A stretch of DNA of 59,350 bases from Streptomyces sp. Lineage in GTDB: Bacteria > Actinomycetota > Actinomycetes > Streptomycetales > Streptomycetaceae. This document shows positions 1 to 8,986 of the stretch, piece by piece. Position 1 is the first letter of the stretch, and each line of letters begins with the position of its first letter. The notes beneath the pieces are model-generated. The model saw only the letters and a program-made list of their open reading frames with translations, searched no databases and was not told where the DNA came from. A program made the translations under genes and the position numbers. The stretch covers positions 1-59,350 of the forward strand of contig NZ_JAEKKT010000142.1 of assembly GCF_019510245.1 (NCBI RefSeq), written 5' to 3'.

Positions 1-252
1 GGCGGTACGGCGCCGGCCCGGAGCGCCGGAGGGCCGGGCCGGGGCACGGAAACCCCCGCGCGGGCCGCCGCACACCCGCCGCGGCCACCCGCGGTCCCGG
101 CCGCCCCGCTCTCCCCGCGCCCGTCACCCGTTCCGCTCAACGGCACAGCGGGCGACAGACCACCGTCCCCTCAGCAGGCTGTGCTCGTGGGCCGGGGCGT
201 CATCCGCACAGCACCGGGTGCGCCGCCGCTCCGGGGTCGCGAAGGAGGACCC

Positions 253-348
253 ATGGACTCGTTCGCGACGCGTCAAGGGGACGGCGGGAACACCCGCACT
301 CCCCGCGGCACCGTCCCCCACCTCTCCGACACGACGGGATGCTCCTGA
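253..348 (+). CDS. 31-aa small ORF coupled to the MFS transporter
   Basis: This small ORF has a near-perfect ribosome binding site (AAGGAGGA at 242-249) four to five bases before its ATG. Its TGA (346-348) shares an A with the ATG at 348 of the transporter. The 31-residue product begins MDSFATRQGD and ends TTGCS, with no signal peptide or membrane segment. I recognise no family. It could be a leader that sets transporter translation by coupling, or a short peptide used by the downstream cluster, which contains an ATP-grasp ligase. The strong binding site and the TGATG junction are seen directly; any role is inference. Confidence 0.5.
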   Translation: MDSFATRQGDGGNTRTPRGTVPHLSDTTGCS

Positions 349-1625
349 TGGCCCTTCCGAAAGCGTTCTGGCTGCTGTGGTTCGGGCAGACCGCCGGCCG
401 GCTCGGGACGCTCGCCCCCGCCTTCCTCGTCCTCTACCTGGAGCAGGACGGCCGCGTCGCCCCCGGCACCACCCCGCTCGTCGTCGGGCTCTTCGGCGCG
501 GGAGTCGTGCTGTCCGGTCTGGTGGGAGGGGCGGTCGCCGACCTGATCGGGCCGCGCCGGACCATCGTCGCCGCCCAGCCGGTGACCGCCGTGATGGCCC
601 TGCTGTTCGGCGTCGCCGACCACGTCGCCGCGCTGTGCGCGCTGTCGCTGGTCACCGGGTTCCTGTCGGCGGTGGACCGGCCGGCCGGGGCCGGGCTGAT
701 CTCCGCGATCGTCCCCCAGGAGCAGTTCTCGAAGGCGTACAGCCTCTTCCTGGTCGGCTTCAACATCGGGATGTCGCTGAGCCCGGTCGTCTCGGGGTTC
801 CTCCTCGAAGTCAGCCCCGGCGCCCTGTTCGTGGTCTGGGCGGTCTCCAGCCTCGTCTACGCGGCCCTGGTCTTCGCGGTGCCCGCCGACCCGCCGCCCG
901 CGCGGGACGCCGACCGGCCCGCCGGGGCCGCGGCCGCCCTGAAGTCGGCCGCGCGCGGCATCGCCGAACCCTTCCGCACCCCCGTCCTGGTCGCCTTCCT
1001 CCTGCTGACCTTCCTGCTGGCCTGCATCTATCTCCAGGTCAACTCCGCGCTCCCGCTGGACATGCGGGACAGCGGGCTGACCACCAGGGGCATCGGGTTC
1101 GTGTTCGCCGTCAACGCCGTACTGTCGGTCCTGCTGCTGCCGCTCGTGCCCCGCCTGGTCGGCCGGCTGCGCGCCCACGTGCCGCTGGTCCTGGCCGCCG
1201 GGCTCATGGCCCTCGGCTTCGGCGCCAACGCCCTCGCCGACGGCATGGTGACCTTCACCCTCGCCACCGTCCTGTGGACACTCGGCGAGGTGCTGTGGGC
1301 CCCCATGTCCGCGACCTTCATCGCCGACCGGGCCCCCGCCGGACGCAGCAGCACCTACCAGGGCTCGTACTTCTTCGCCTGGAACGCCGCGTTCGTCGTC
1401 GGCAGCCCCGCAGGACTGGCCTTCGCCCAGGCCCACGGCTACGGACCGCTGTGGCTGTCCGTCCTCGGCCTGGGCCTGGCCGTGGCACTCGGCTTCGCCG
1501 TCCTGCCGAGGCTGACCGGGTTCGCGGCCGACGCCGCCGCCGGATCCGAGTCCGGGTCCGGGTCCGACGCCGTCCCGCCGGGCGCCGTCCAGTCCCGGGC
1601 CGTCCCCACAAGCGACCTCCGCTGA
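348..1625 (+). CDS. MFS efflux transporter
   Basis: Major facilitator superfamily protein of about 425 residues with roughly 12 hydrophobic segments. An early WLLWFGQTAGRLG segment lies in TM1, and the loop DLIGPRRT after TM2 fits the MFS loop 2-3 motif. The tail (SESGSGSD) is disordered. An in-frame ATG also lies at 339, but the ATG at 348 overlaps the stop of a short ORF with a strong binding site, so I prefer 348. It is first in a same-strand series of metabolic genes and is the likely exporter of their product. Substrate unknown. Confidence 0.85.
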   Translation: MALPKAFWLLWFGQTAGRLGTLAPAFLVLYLEQDGRVAPGTTPLVVGLFGAGVVLSGLVGGAVADLIGPRRTIVAAQPVTAVMALLFGVADHVAALCALSLVTGFLSAVDRPAGAGLISAIVPQEQFSKAYSLFLVGFNIGMSLSPVVSGFLLEVSPGALFVVWAVSSLVYAALVFAVPADPPPARDADRPAGAAAALKSAARGIAEPFRTPVLVAFLLLTFLLACIYLQVNSALPLDMRDSGLTTRGIGFVFAVNAVLSVLLLPLVPRLVGRLRAHVPLVLAAGLMALGFGANALADGMVTFTLATVLWTLGEVLWAPMSATFIADRAPAGRSSTYQGSYFFAWNAAFVVGSPAGLAFAQAHGYGPLWLSVLGLGLAVALGFAVLPRLTGFAADAAAGSESGSGSDAVPPGAVQSRAVPTSDLR

Positions 1626-1740
1626 ACAGATCCCGACCACACAGACCCCGACGACACAGACCCCGACCACACAGTCCCCGACGACACAGACCCCGACCAC
1701 ACAGTCCCCGACGACACAGACCCCGCCACACAGACAAGGT
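1626..1740. repeat. 15-bp tandem repeat between transporter and SDR
   Basis: About seven copies of a 15-base unit (ACACAGACCCCGACC and ACACAGTCCCCGACG) follow the transporter stop. The two versions alternate, giving a 30-base higher-order period. No gene fits it; ORFs reading through in either direction are low-complexity shadows. The unit is a multiple of three. There are no spacers, so it is not a CRISPR. Confidence 0.8.
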
Positions 1741-1748
1741 GATCCCAC

Positions 1749-2504
1749 ATGTCCGCACGCACTCCCCGCACCGCACTCCTCGTCGGAGCCGCCGGCGGCA
1801 TCCTCACGGAGGTCTCGCGCAAGCTCGCCGAGGAGGGCCACACGCTCGTCCTGTTCGACCGGGACGCGGAGGCCGTGGGCCGGCTCGCAACGGAGCTGGG
1901 GCAGATCACGAAGGTCGAGGCCGTCGTCGGTGACATCACCGACATCCCGGCTGCGGAACGCCAACTGACCGACATCGTCGACCGGTTCGCCCCGTCGATC
2001 CTCGTCAACGGCGTCGGCGGCGACACCCGGGTCATCGGCTACGCCGACCTCACCACCGGCCATTTCGACCAGTCTTTCCTGGAGAACGTGGTCAGCAGCT
2101 GGATAGCGGTCAAGGTGTGCGCCCCGCGCATGGCCGCCGACGGCTACGGCCGCATCGTCAACTTCGCCTCGGCGGGCGGCCGTACGTACAGCCACTTCAA
2201 CAACGCCGCGTACGTCGGGGCCAAGGCCGCCGTCATCGGCATGACCAAGCAGATGGCGTACGAGCTCGCCCCGACCGGGGTCGTCGTCAACGTCGTCGCC
2301 CACGGTCCCGTCGCCACCGAGCGGGTCGCGGGGGCGTTCGAACGGCGCGACCCGGCGCAGCGGGCGGCCGTCCTGGCCAAGCTGCCGATGGGCCGCTACG
2401 GCACCGTCGCCGAGGCCGTCGGCAGCGTGCTCCACCTCTGCTCGGAGAGCGCCGGCTACTCGACGGGATCCGTCATCGACATCAACGGCGGCCTCTACAT
2501 GTGA
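1749..2504 (+). CDS. SDR-family oxidoreductase
   Basis: Classical short-chain dehydrogenase/reductase of 251 residues, the usual length. The N-terminal glycine-rich dinucleotide motif reads VGAAGGI, followed by an acidic residue after strand 2 (LFDRD), which suggests NAD(H) preference. The active site is Y155-V-G-A-K159 (YxxxK) with the serine in FASAGG. The C-terminal GSVIDINGGLYM is typical. It probably oxidises an alcohol or reduces a ketone in the biosynthetic series with the PLP enzyme, ATP-grasp ligase and flavin monooxygenase. Substrate unknown. Confidence 0.9.
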   Translation: MSARTPRTALLVGAAGGILTEVSRKLAEEGHTLVLFDRDAEAVGRLATELGQITKVEAVVGDITDIPAAERQLTDIVDRFAPSILVNGVGGDTRVIGYADLTTGHFDQSFLENVVSSWIAVKVCAPRMAADGYGRIVNFASAGGRTYSHFNNAAYVGAKAAVIGMTKQMAYELAPTGVVVNVVAHGPVATERVAGAFERRDPAQRAAVLAKLPMGRYGTVAEAVGSVLHLCSESAGYSTGSVIDINGGLYM

Positions 2505-2546
2505 GCCCCGCCCCCCAACCCCGAAACCGTGACAACGGAGGTTTCC

Positions 2547-2849
2547 ATGGCGACGTTCGTCGTCGAGTTCGAGTACAACGTCGACCGCGCGGGACGGGAG
2601 CACCTGCACCCCGCCCACACCGACTACCTGCGGGCCCTCACCGACAGCGGCGTCCTGCTGCTCGGCGGGCCGCTCCAGGACACCAACGGCGGTCTGCTGG
2701 TCTACGAGGCCGAGGACCGTGACGCGTTGCAGCGGATTCTGGACGCCGAGCCCTACGTCAGGGGCGGCATCGTCCGCCGCATCCGCATCCGGCAGTGGGC
2801 CCCCGGCAAGGGTTCCTGGGCCGCGGGGCGGTCCCGGGCGGCGGCCTGA
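2547..2849 (+). CDS. YciI-like small protein
   Basis: A 100-residue protein of the YCII / dimeric alpha-beta barrel type. It opens MATFVVEFEY and has an H-x-x-H region (HLHPAHTDYL), the typical D-S-G-V-L-L-L-G-G-P strand, and an acidic R-D-A-L-Q-R-I-L-D-A-E-P helix near the end. ATG 2547 is preferred over GTG 2529 because ACGGAGG sits at 2534-2540. Such proteins isomerise or dehydrate small molecules in aromatic and natural-product pathways. A tailoring or accessory role in this cluster is inferred from position only. Confidence 0.8.
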   Translation: MATFVVEFEYNVDRAGREHLHPAHTDYLRALTDSGVLLLGGPLQDTNGGLLVYEAEDRDALQRILDAEPYVRGGIVRRIRIRQWAPGKGSWAAGRSRAAA

Positions 2850-2949
2850 GCCTGCGGGTCTTCCGCCCCCGCCGACCTCACCCTTCCCAGGGGCTGCCTC
2901 CCAGACCCCCGCATTCGCGAAGTGACCTTCCCCGAAAGGACCGACTGAC

Positions 2950-4293
2950 GTGCTTCTGACGCCAGTGCCGCAAGCCGCCACACCTCTGCGCCGTGAAGAG
3001 CTGCACGCCGGCATCGTCGATCCGGACATGGACTCGATGCGCCTGCTCAGCGAGACGGCGATGAGGTTCCCCGAAGCGTTGTCGTTCTCGTCGGGCGCGC
3101 CCCACGACGGCACCCACGACCTCGCGAGGCTCTCCTACTACGTCGACCGTTACATCGCGCATCTGCGGGAGAAGGGGGTGCCCGAACAGCGCATCACCCG
3201 GCTGCACTTCCAGTACGGACCCGTCAACGGGTTCATCCAGGAGGAAGTCGCGCGGATGCTCGCCAAGGACGAGGACATCGTTGTCTCGCCCGAGGCCGTC
3301 ATGATCACGCACGGTTTCCAGGAGGCGGCGCTGGTCGCCCTGCGGGGGCTGTTCCGGTCACCCGACGACGTGCTGCTGTCCGTGTCCCCGGCGTACGTCG
3401 GCATCCGCGGGGCCGCCCGCATGCTGGACATCCCGGTCAAGGGCGTCACCGAGGGGCCCAACGGGCTCGAACCGGAGGCCGTGGCCGCCGCGGTGCGCGC
3501 CGTGCGCGCCGAGGGCAAGCGGCCTGCCGCGCTCTATCTGGTCCCCGACTTCTCCAACCCGTCCGGCACGGTCGTACCGCTCCAGGTGCGGCGGCGGCTG
3601 CTCGCGCTGGCCGCCGAGGAGGGGTTCACCATCCTGGAGGACAACCCGTACGGGTTGTTCGCGAGCGACGAGGAGCGGCTGCCCACGCTGAAGTCGCTCG
3701 ACACCCGGGGGGACGTCGTCTACCTCGGTTCCTTCGCCAAGTCCGCGTTCCCCGGCGCCCGGCTCGGCTACCTGGTCGGCGACCGCGAGGTGGTCGGCGA
3801 GGACGGCGTCCGGCGCACCCTCGCCCAGGAACTCTCCAAGGCCAAGGCGATGTTCACGGTGGGCTCGTCGTCGCTCTCCCAGGCGGCGATCGGCGGCATC
3901 CTCGTCGACGCCGGCCACGACCTGCGCTCCGCCACCCGCGATCTGGCCGCCGTCTACCAGAAGCGGCTCGCGGCCACCCTCGACGCCCTCGCCGTGCACT
4001 TCCCGCCCGAGCGGTACGCCGAGCACGGGGTGCGCTGGAACCGGCCGCGCGGCGGCTTCTTCCTCGTCGTCGAGGTGCCCTTCGAGGCCGACCTGGCCGC
4101 CATGGAACGGTCGGCCCGCGACTACGGCGTCAGCTGGGCGCCGATGAGCATGTTCCACCTCGAAGGCGGCGGCGAACGCGCCGTGCGCCTCGGCTTCAGC
4201 AACCTCACCCCCGCCGCGATCCGCGAGGGCGTCGCCCGCCTGGCCCGCTTCATCGAGGACGAGTCCACGTCCACCCCGGAGGCCGTCTCATGA
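2950..4293 (+). CDS. PLP-dependent aminotransferase (class I/II, MocR/LysN-like)
   Basis: Fold-type I PLP enzyme of 447 residues. The likely PLP lysine lies in GSFAKSAFPGARLGY. The DFSNPSG and ILEDNPYG segments are the cofactor-binding Asn and Asp/Tyr regions of this group (2-aminoadipate aminotransferase or MocR catalytic half). GTG 2950 follows GAAAGGA by about nine bases. The stop overlaps the ATP-grasp start by four bases (ATGA at 4290), so the two are translationally coupled and probably act on the same amino acid. It likely makes a non-proteinogenic amino acid for the ligase; substrate not determinable. Confidence 0.88.
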   Translation: MLLTPVPQAATPLRREELHAGIVDPDMDSMRLLSETAMRFPEALSFSSGAPHDGTHDLARLSYYVDRYIAHLREKGVPEQRITRLHFQYGPVNGFIQEEVARMLAKDEDIVVSPEAVMITHGFQEAALVALRGLFRSPDDVLLSVSPAYVGIRGAARMLDIPVKGVTEGPNGLEPEAVAAAVRAVRAEGKRPAALYLVPDFSNPSGTVVPLQVRRRLLALAAEEGFTILEDNPYGLFASDEERLPTLKSLDTRGDVVYLGSFAKSAFPGARLGYLVGDREVVGEDGVRRTLAQELSKAKAMFTVGSSSLSQAAIGGILVDAGHDLRSATRDLAAVYQKRLAATLDALAVHFPPERYAEHGVRWNRPRGGFFLVVEVPFEADLAAMERSARDYGVSWAPMSMFHLEGGGERAVRLGFSNLTPAAIREGVARLARFIEDESTSTPEAVS

Positions 4294-5555
4294 CCAGCAC
4301 ACCCACCCGTCCCGTCGCCGTGGTCGTCGACGGCTACTCCGCCGGCAACTTCTACCCCGCCGCCTTCGCCGCGTACGGCACGGACGTCGTCCACGTCCAG
4401 TCCACGCCGGAGCTGATCCCGACGATGGCGCCGCCGGACCTCACCGCGTACACGGAGAACATCGCCGGCCACGGCGACGAGTCCGCGCTCGCCGAGCGGT
4501 TGCGCGCCCTTCGCCCGGTGTGCGTGATCGCGGGGCAGGAGTCGTCGGTGCCGCTCGCCGACCGGCTGAGCGAGGCGGTCGGCGTCCCCTCCAACGGCTC
4601 GGCGCTGTCGCCGGCCCGCCGGGACAAGTACGAGATGATCGAGACGCTGCGCCGGGCCGGAGTGCGCTGCGCACGGCAGTTCAAGACCGACGACCCGGAC
4701 GCCGCGGTGAACTGGGCTGAGGAACACGGCAGTTACCCGGTGGTCGTCAAGCCGCTCAGCTCGGCGGCCTCCGACGGTGTCGTCGTCTGTGACGGCCCCG
4801 CCGCGGTGCGCGCCGCCGCCCGGGCCGTGCTCGACGCACCGAACATGTTCGGCCTCGCCAACACCGAGATCCTCGTGCAGTCCTATCTCAAGGGCACCGA
4901 GTACATCGTCGACACGGTCAGCTGCGGCGGCGAACGGTACGTCTGCGGCGTCTGGGAGTACGAGAAGACGCTGCTGCCGTCCGGCAAGAACATCTACAAC
5001 CGCGACCTCCTCGCCGACCCGGACGACGACCCGGTGGTCGCGGCGCTCACCGGGTACGTCGACGAGGTCCTCGCCGCGCTCGGCGTCGCCTGGGGACCCG
5101 CCCACGCCGAGGTCATCGTCACCGACGAGGGCCCCGTCCTGGTGGAGATCGGCACCCGACTCAACGGCAACATCAACGCCCCCTTCCACGACCTGTGCCT
5201 CGGCCACAACCAGGCCGCGCTCACCGCGCAGGCGTACACCCGGCCCGACGAGTTCCGCGCCGAGCGCGCCGGCCGGACGTACGCCCGGCTGCAGCCCGCC
5301 GTCGTCTACAACACCCCGACCGAGCTGGACGGTGTCGTGGAGTCCGTCGACGAGACGGCCGTCGCGGAGATCCGGTCCCTGGAGAGCGTGTTCTTCGCGG
5401 CCGTCAAGTTCGGTCCCGGCGCCCGCATCAAGCCCACGGTCGACCTGCTGACCAGCTCCCTGCGGGTGTTCCTCACCGCACCGGACGAGGCGGCCCTGGC
5501 GGCCGACTACGAGAAGGTCCGCTCGCTGAAGGACGCGGTGTACCGCGTCGCCTGA
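4290..5555 (+). CDS. ATP-grasp ligase
   Basis: ATP-grasp protein of 421 residues resembling amino-acid and dipeptide ligases (BacD, NikS class). An N-terminal Rossmann-like part (AVVVDGYSAGNF) precedes the ATP-grasp fold: the lysine in YPVVVKPLSSAASDGV, the QSYLKGTEY strand, and the metal and phosphate residues in VLVEIGTRLNGN near residue 300. It probably joins a carboxylate to an amine using ATP, with an acyl phosphate intermediate. Coupling to the aminotransferase suggests an aminated precursor as substrate. A peptide-ligase role toward the 31-aa ORF product is possible but unsupported. Confidence 0.88.
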   Translation: MTSTPTRPVAVVVDGYSAGNFYPAAFAAYGTDVVHVQSTPELIPTMAPPDLTAYTENIAGHGDESALAERLRALRPVCVIAGQESSVPLADRLSEAVGVPSNGSALSPARRDKYEMIETLRRAGVRCARQFKTDDPDAAVNWAEEHGSYPVVVKPLSSAASDGVVVCDGPAAVRAAARAVLDAPNMFGLANTEILVQSYLKGTEYIVDTVSCGGERYVCGVWEYEKTLLPSGKNIYNRDLLADPDDDPVVAALTGYVDEVLAALGVAWGPAHAEVIVTDEGPVLVEIGTRLNGNINAPFHDLCLGHNQAALTAQAYTRPDEFRAERAGRTYARLQPAVVYNTPTELDGVVESVDETAVAEIRSLESVFFAAVKFGPGARIKPTVDLLTSSLRVFLTAPDEAALAADYEKVRSLKDAVYRVA

Positions 5556-5664
5556 CCGGCGCCCGTCTCCTTCTCGCCCTCCTCTCGCCCTGTTCTCTCC
5601 CTCCTCTCTTCCTCGCGCTTCCCGCGCACGACTCACGTCCCGTCACTTCCCGGAGGCTTCTGTC

Positions 5665-6774
5665 ATGCACAGCCGTATCGGTCTCTTCCTGTCCCCCGTC
5701 CACGAGACCGGCCAGGACCCGCACCTGGCGATCCGCCGTAACCTGGACCTCGTCGAGTACGTCGACGACCTCAACTTCGACGAGGCGTGGTTCGGCGAGC
5801 ACCACACCCTGGGCTGGGGGCTCGTCGGGGCACCCGAGACGCTGATAGCCGCCGCCTCGCAGCGCACCACCCAGATCAAGCTGGCCCACGGTGTCGTACC
5901 GCTCTCCGGCCACCACCCCTTCCACGTGGCGAGCCGGGCCGTCCACCTCGACCACCTCACCCGCGGCCGCTACATCCTGGGCGTCGGCCCGGGCGTGCCC
6001 TTCGACGCGAAGATGTTCGGCCTGGAGCAGCCGGTGCAGCGCCGCCGCCTGGAGGAGGCCCTGCCGACCGTCCTGGAACTCGTCAACGGCGACGAGCGGA
6101 TCACCCAGCAGACCGACTGGTTCGACCTGCGCGACGCCAAGCTCCAGTTGCCCCGGTTCAGCCCGCAGGGCATCGAGGTCGCCGTCGCCACCTCCGGGAC
6201 CTCGCAGTCCAGCCCGCGCCTGATCGGCCGGTACGGGCTGAGCATGACGTCGTTCGCGCTCCCCTTCGCCCTGCTCACGCCGGGCGCGCCGGCCCACATC
6301 AACCTCGCCCACCAGTGGAAGTACGCGGAGGAGGCCGCCGCCGAGCACGGGCAGACCCTGGACCGCGACAAGTGGCGCATCGCGCTGCCGGTGCACGTGG
6401 CCGAGACCCGCGAGGAGGCGTACGCGGACGTCCGCGAGGGGTACGACCGCTGGCTGTTCGAGTACTTCGGCAAGGCGGCCGGGCGTGACGTCCTCAGCCC
6501 CGATGTGCCGCGCGAGAAGGCGCTGGAGGCGCGGGTCGAGGCGGGCGGTGCGCTCGTCGGCTCGGTGGACGACGTGGTGGCCGGCATCGAGCGGCTCCAC
6601 GAGATCACCGGCGGCTTCGGCACGCTGCTCGTCTACGTCGCCGACTGGACGTCCTGGGAGAAGACCAACCGCAGCATGCAACTGCTGGCCCGGCACGTCG
6701 CGCCGCGCATCACCGGTTCGGCGGCGCGACCGCAGGAGGCGGTGGACTTCGCGATCGCCGCCCGCGGGAAGTAG
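5665..6774 (+). CDS. Luciferase-like flavin-dependent monooxygenase
   Basis: Bacterial luciferase-like (LLM) TIM-barrel oxygenase of 369 residues, opening RIGLFLSPVH. It has the EAWFGEHH histidine segment and the LTRGRYILGVGPG strand typical of the family. A clear binding site (CGGAGG, 5651-5656) sits eight bases before ATG 5665. These enzymes use reduced FMN from a separate reductase, here the next gene but one start away at 6886. Likely a hydroxylation, oxidative cleavage or N-oxidation step in the cluster; the exact reaction cannot be read from the sequence. Confidence 0.9.
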   Translation: MHSRIGLFLSPVHETGQDPHLAIRRNLDLVEYVDDLNFDEAWFGEHHTLGWGLVGAPETLIAAASQRTTQIKLAHGVVPLSGHHPFHVASRAVHLDHLTRGRYILGVGPGVPFDAKMFGLEQPVQRRRLEEALPTVLELVNGDERITQQTDWFDLRDAKLQLPRFSPQGIEVAVATSGTSQSSPRLIGRYGLSMTSFALPFALLTPGAPAHINLAHQWKYAEEAAAEHGQTLDRDKWRIALPVHVAETREEAYADVREGYDRWLFEYFGKAAGRDVLSPDVPREKALEARVEAGGALVGSVDDVVAGIERLHEITGGFGTLLVYVADWTSWEKTNRSMQLLARHVAPRITGSAARPQEAVDFAIAARGK

Positions 6775-6885
6775 GCGGGCCGACGGGCCCGACGAGGCAG
6801 GCGCGTCTCTCACGTCACTCACGTCGCGTCCGGCCGGGCCGTCTCGCCGGCCCGGCCGGGCATCCCACCCGATCGGAAAGAACTC

Positions 6886-7362
6886 ATGCTGGAGCAACGC
6901 TCGTTCCGCGACATACTCGGCCGGTTCACCACAGGAGTGGTCCTGGTCACCGCAGACACGACCGAGGGCCCCAAGGGCATGGCCGTGAACTCCTTCACCT
7001 CCGTCTCGCTGACCCCGCCGCTGGTCGCCCTGTGCGCCGCGGACACCTCCTCCACCTGGCCGGCCATCCGCGACACCGGTTCCTTCGCGGTGACGATCCT
7101 CGGCGACCGGCACGCGGAACTCTGCCGCCTGTTCAGCACGAAGGGCGCCGACCGCTTCGCCGCCGGCGACTGGTCGACGACCCGTGCCGGGCACCCCATT
7201 CCGGCCGACGGCCTCGCCTGGCTGGACTGCCGCATCACCACGGTCCACCCGGCGGGCGACCACGAACTGGTCGTCGCCGAGGCGCTGGAGGGTTCCCTGA
7301 GCGAACAGGCGGACCCCCTGGTGTTCCACGCCGGCCGCTTCACGGCCCTGGCAGTGGCCTGA
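6886..7362 (+). CDS. Flavin reductase (FMN-binding split barrel)
   Basis: Flavin reductase-like split-barrel protein of 158 residues: FRDILGRFTTGVVLVT at the N-terminus, KGMAVNSFTSVSLTPPLVALC flavin-binding core, and the DRHAELCRLFS helix, as in HpaC/SnaC-type reductases. It lies directly after the luciferase-like monooxygenase and most simply supplies it with reduced FMN. ATG 6886 follows a GGAAAG binding site. Confidence 0.92.
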   Translation: MLEQRSFRDILGRFTTGVVLVTADTTEGPKGMAVNSFTSVSLTPPLVALCAADTSSTWPAIRDTGSFAVTILGDRHAELCRLFSTKGADRFAAGDWSTTRAGHPIPADGLAWLDCRITTVHPAGDHELVVAEALEGSLSEQADPLVFHAGRFTALAVA

Positions 7363-7986
7363 GCCGCACGAACACCGACGCGACCAGGGTCGTCCGCCCC
7401 GGCTGCCCGGTGCAGGTCACCTGCCCACCCGCCCGGCCCTGGGCCCCGGCCCACACCCCGCCCGACTCCCACCGAGCTGACCCAGCGGCCGGCCCTGGGT
7501 CTGGTTCAGGTTCTGGTTTTTGGTCGGGGGTCCGGTTCGGGTTCTGGTTTTCGCCGGGGGGCCGGTTCGGGTTCTGGTTTTCGCCGGGGGGCCGGCTCAG
7601 GCCCTGGTCTTCGCCCGGGGTCCGGTCGGGTCCTGGTGCTCGCCGGGGGGCCGGTTCAGGGCTGGACGGTCCGGTTCGGATTCGTCGTGGTGTGGTGGCC
7701 CGGCGGCCGGGGGCGGTCCCCGCTGCGGTCCGGAGACCGACCTCGCCCCGGCCCGGCGGCCCGGTGCGGTTCCGGTCTCGGAACGGCGGTCCGGGGATCC
7801 GGCGGCGCCCGGCGATCCGGGTCGGTGCGGGACCCGGCCGACGGCCGCCCGGCACCGCCCGGCTCCTCCCGTCCACTGGGCCGAGGTCACTGGCGTCCTC
7901 GACCCGCCCCGCCCCGCCCCGACCCGCCCCGGTCCGGCCCGCCCGGCAGGGCATCCGCGTCGTCGCCCACGAGAAAGGCAACCTGC
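7363..7986. other. 624-base intergenic region
   Basis: No convincing gene. ORFs through it in either strand are proline/arginine-rich shadows. It contains a 30-base tandem repeat (7501-7650) and a run of CCCCG units around 7903-7945. The binding site of the AfsA-like gene (GAGAAAGG) is at 7971-7978. A promoter for the AfsA-like gene is expected here but I cannot point to one. Confidence 0.6.
7501..7650. repeat. 30-bp tandem repeat, about five copies
   Basis: Units start near 7501, 7531, 7561, 7591 and 7621. The two central copies (7531-7560 and 7561-7590) differ at one base; the outer ones are diverged. The core reads CCGGTTCGGGTTCTGGTTTT. It lies between the flavin reductase and the AfsA-like gene, outside any supported coding region. 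Confidence 0.85.
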
Positions 7987-8943
7987 GTGTCCCTCACCGA
8001 TCCCACACTCACCGTGCCTCTGCCGCCGGATGCCATGGACGAGGCCGATCTCCGCTTCGTGCGGACCGCCCCACGCCATCTCGTCGACCGCAGCGCGGTG
8101 GCCGAGGTGCTGATCACGGACTGGCGGCGGCTGGGCCCCGACGCCTTCCGGCTGGGCGCGCAGTGGCCGCGCGGGCACCATTTCTACGTGCCCATCGCCG
8201 GTGCCTGGTACGACCCCCTGCTCGCCGCGGAGTCACTGCGGCAGGCGTCCGTCCTGGTCGGACAGACGTACTACGGTGTCCCGGCGGACCACGACTTCAC
8301 CATCGCGGAACTGGAGTTCGAGGTGGTGCCGGGTGCCATTCTGCTCGGCCCCCGCCCCGCCGAAGTGCGTCTCGACGTCGCCGCGACCGACCTGCGGCAT
8401 CACCACGGCACCCCGACCGCGCTCACGCTCGAGGCCGACCTGCTGCGCGGCGGCGACTTCGCCGGTGCCGGACGGCTGACCCTGCACACGAAGGCGCCCC
8501 GCGACCCCGCCGCAGGGGAGGGCGGCGGGTACCCGCCCCTGCCCGACCCCGTCCCGCCGGCGATCGTGGGGCGGCTCGACGAACGCGACGTCGTCCTCGG
8601 CGTCCCCGGCTCCGCCGGCGCCCGCCGTGGGCTGGCCTGGGACCTGCGGATCGATCCCGGCCACCCGGTGCTCTTCGACCATCCCACCGACGAAATCCCC
8701 GGGATGGTCCTCCTGGAGGCGGCCCGCCAGGCCGTCCAGGCGGCCTGCGCCCCGTACCGTGTCCTCCCGGTGGAACTGCGCAGCGCCTTCCATTTCCCCT
8801 TGAGCCTGTCCGCTCCCTGCCGCATCTCCGCGACCCGGCTCCCCGCCCAGGACGCGAGCGAGGACGCCGCCGTCCGCGTCACCGCCTGGCAGTCCGGCCG
8901 CCTGGCCTTCGACAGCCTGGTGGTGGCGAGCCTGTGCGACTGA
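7987..8943 (+). CDS. AfsA/ScbA-type gamma-butyrolactone synthase homologue
   Basis: Protein of 318 residues with the doubled AfsA hotdog repeat of A-factor type synthases. The hallmark segment of the second repeat, FDHPTDEIPGMVLLEAARQA, is intact, and the first repeat contains HFYVP and LLAAESLRQA. Known family members condense a beta-ketoacyl thioester with dihydroxyacetone phosphate to start butyrolactone or furan signals. No ArpA/TetR-type receptor gene lies in the window, which is unusual for a signalling locus. It may make a signal or a structural part of the cluster product. GTG 7987 follows GAGAAAGG by about nine bases. Confidence 0.88.
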   Translation: MSLTDPTLTVPLPPDAMDEADLRFVRTAPRHLVDRSAVAEVLITDWRRLGPDAFRLGAQWPRGHHFYVPIAGAWYDPLLAAESLRQASVLVGQTYYGVPADHDFTIAELEFEVVPGAILLGPRPAEVRLDVAATDLRHHHGTPTALTLEADLLRGGDFAGAGRLTLHTKAPRDPAAGEGGGYPPLPDPVPPAIVGRLDERDVVLGVPGSAGARRGLAWDLRIDPGHPVLFDHPTDEIPGMVLLEAARQAVQAACAPYRVLPVELRSAFHFPLSLSAPCRISATRLPAQDASEDAAVRVTAWQSGRLAFDSLVVASLCD

Positions 8944-8986
8944 GGACGAGCCACCACCCGGCGGCACGCGGGCCGTCCGGCGTCGC

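Noticed and set aside
273..3113. 946-aa minus-strand open frame
   Set aside because: Antisense to the transporter, SDR, YciI and aminotransferase genes; low-complexity Gly/Arg/Asp-rich product with no domain.
7501..7650. Possible CRISPR array
   Set aside because: Units abut with no unique spacers and no cas genes are present; this is a minisatellite.
7340..7981. 213-aa minus-strand frame with PPGENQNPN repeats
   Set aside because: It only reflects the 30-bp tandem repeat and the GC bias; no start context and no homologous-looking domain.
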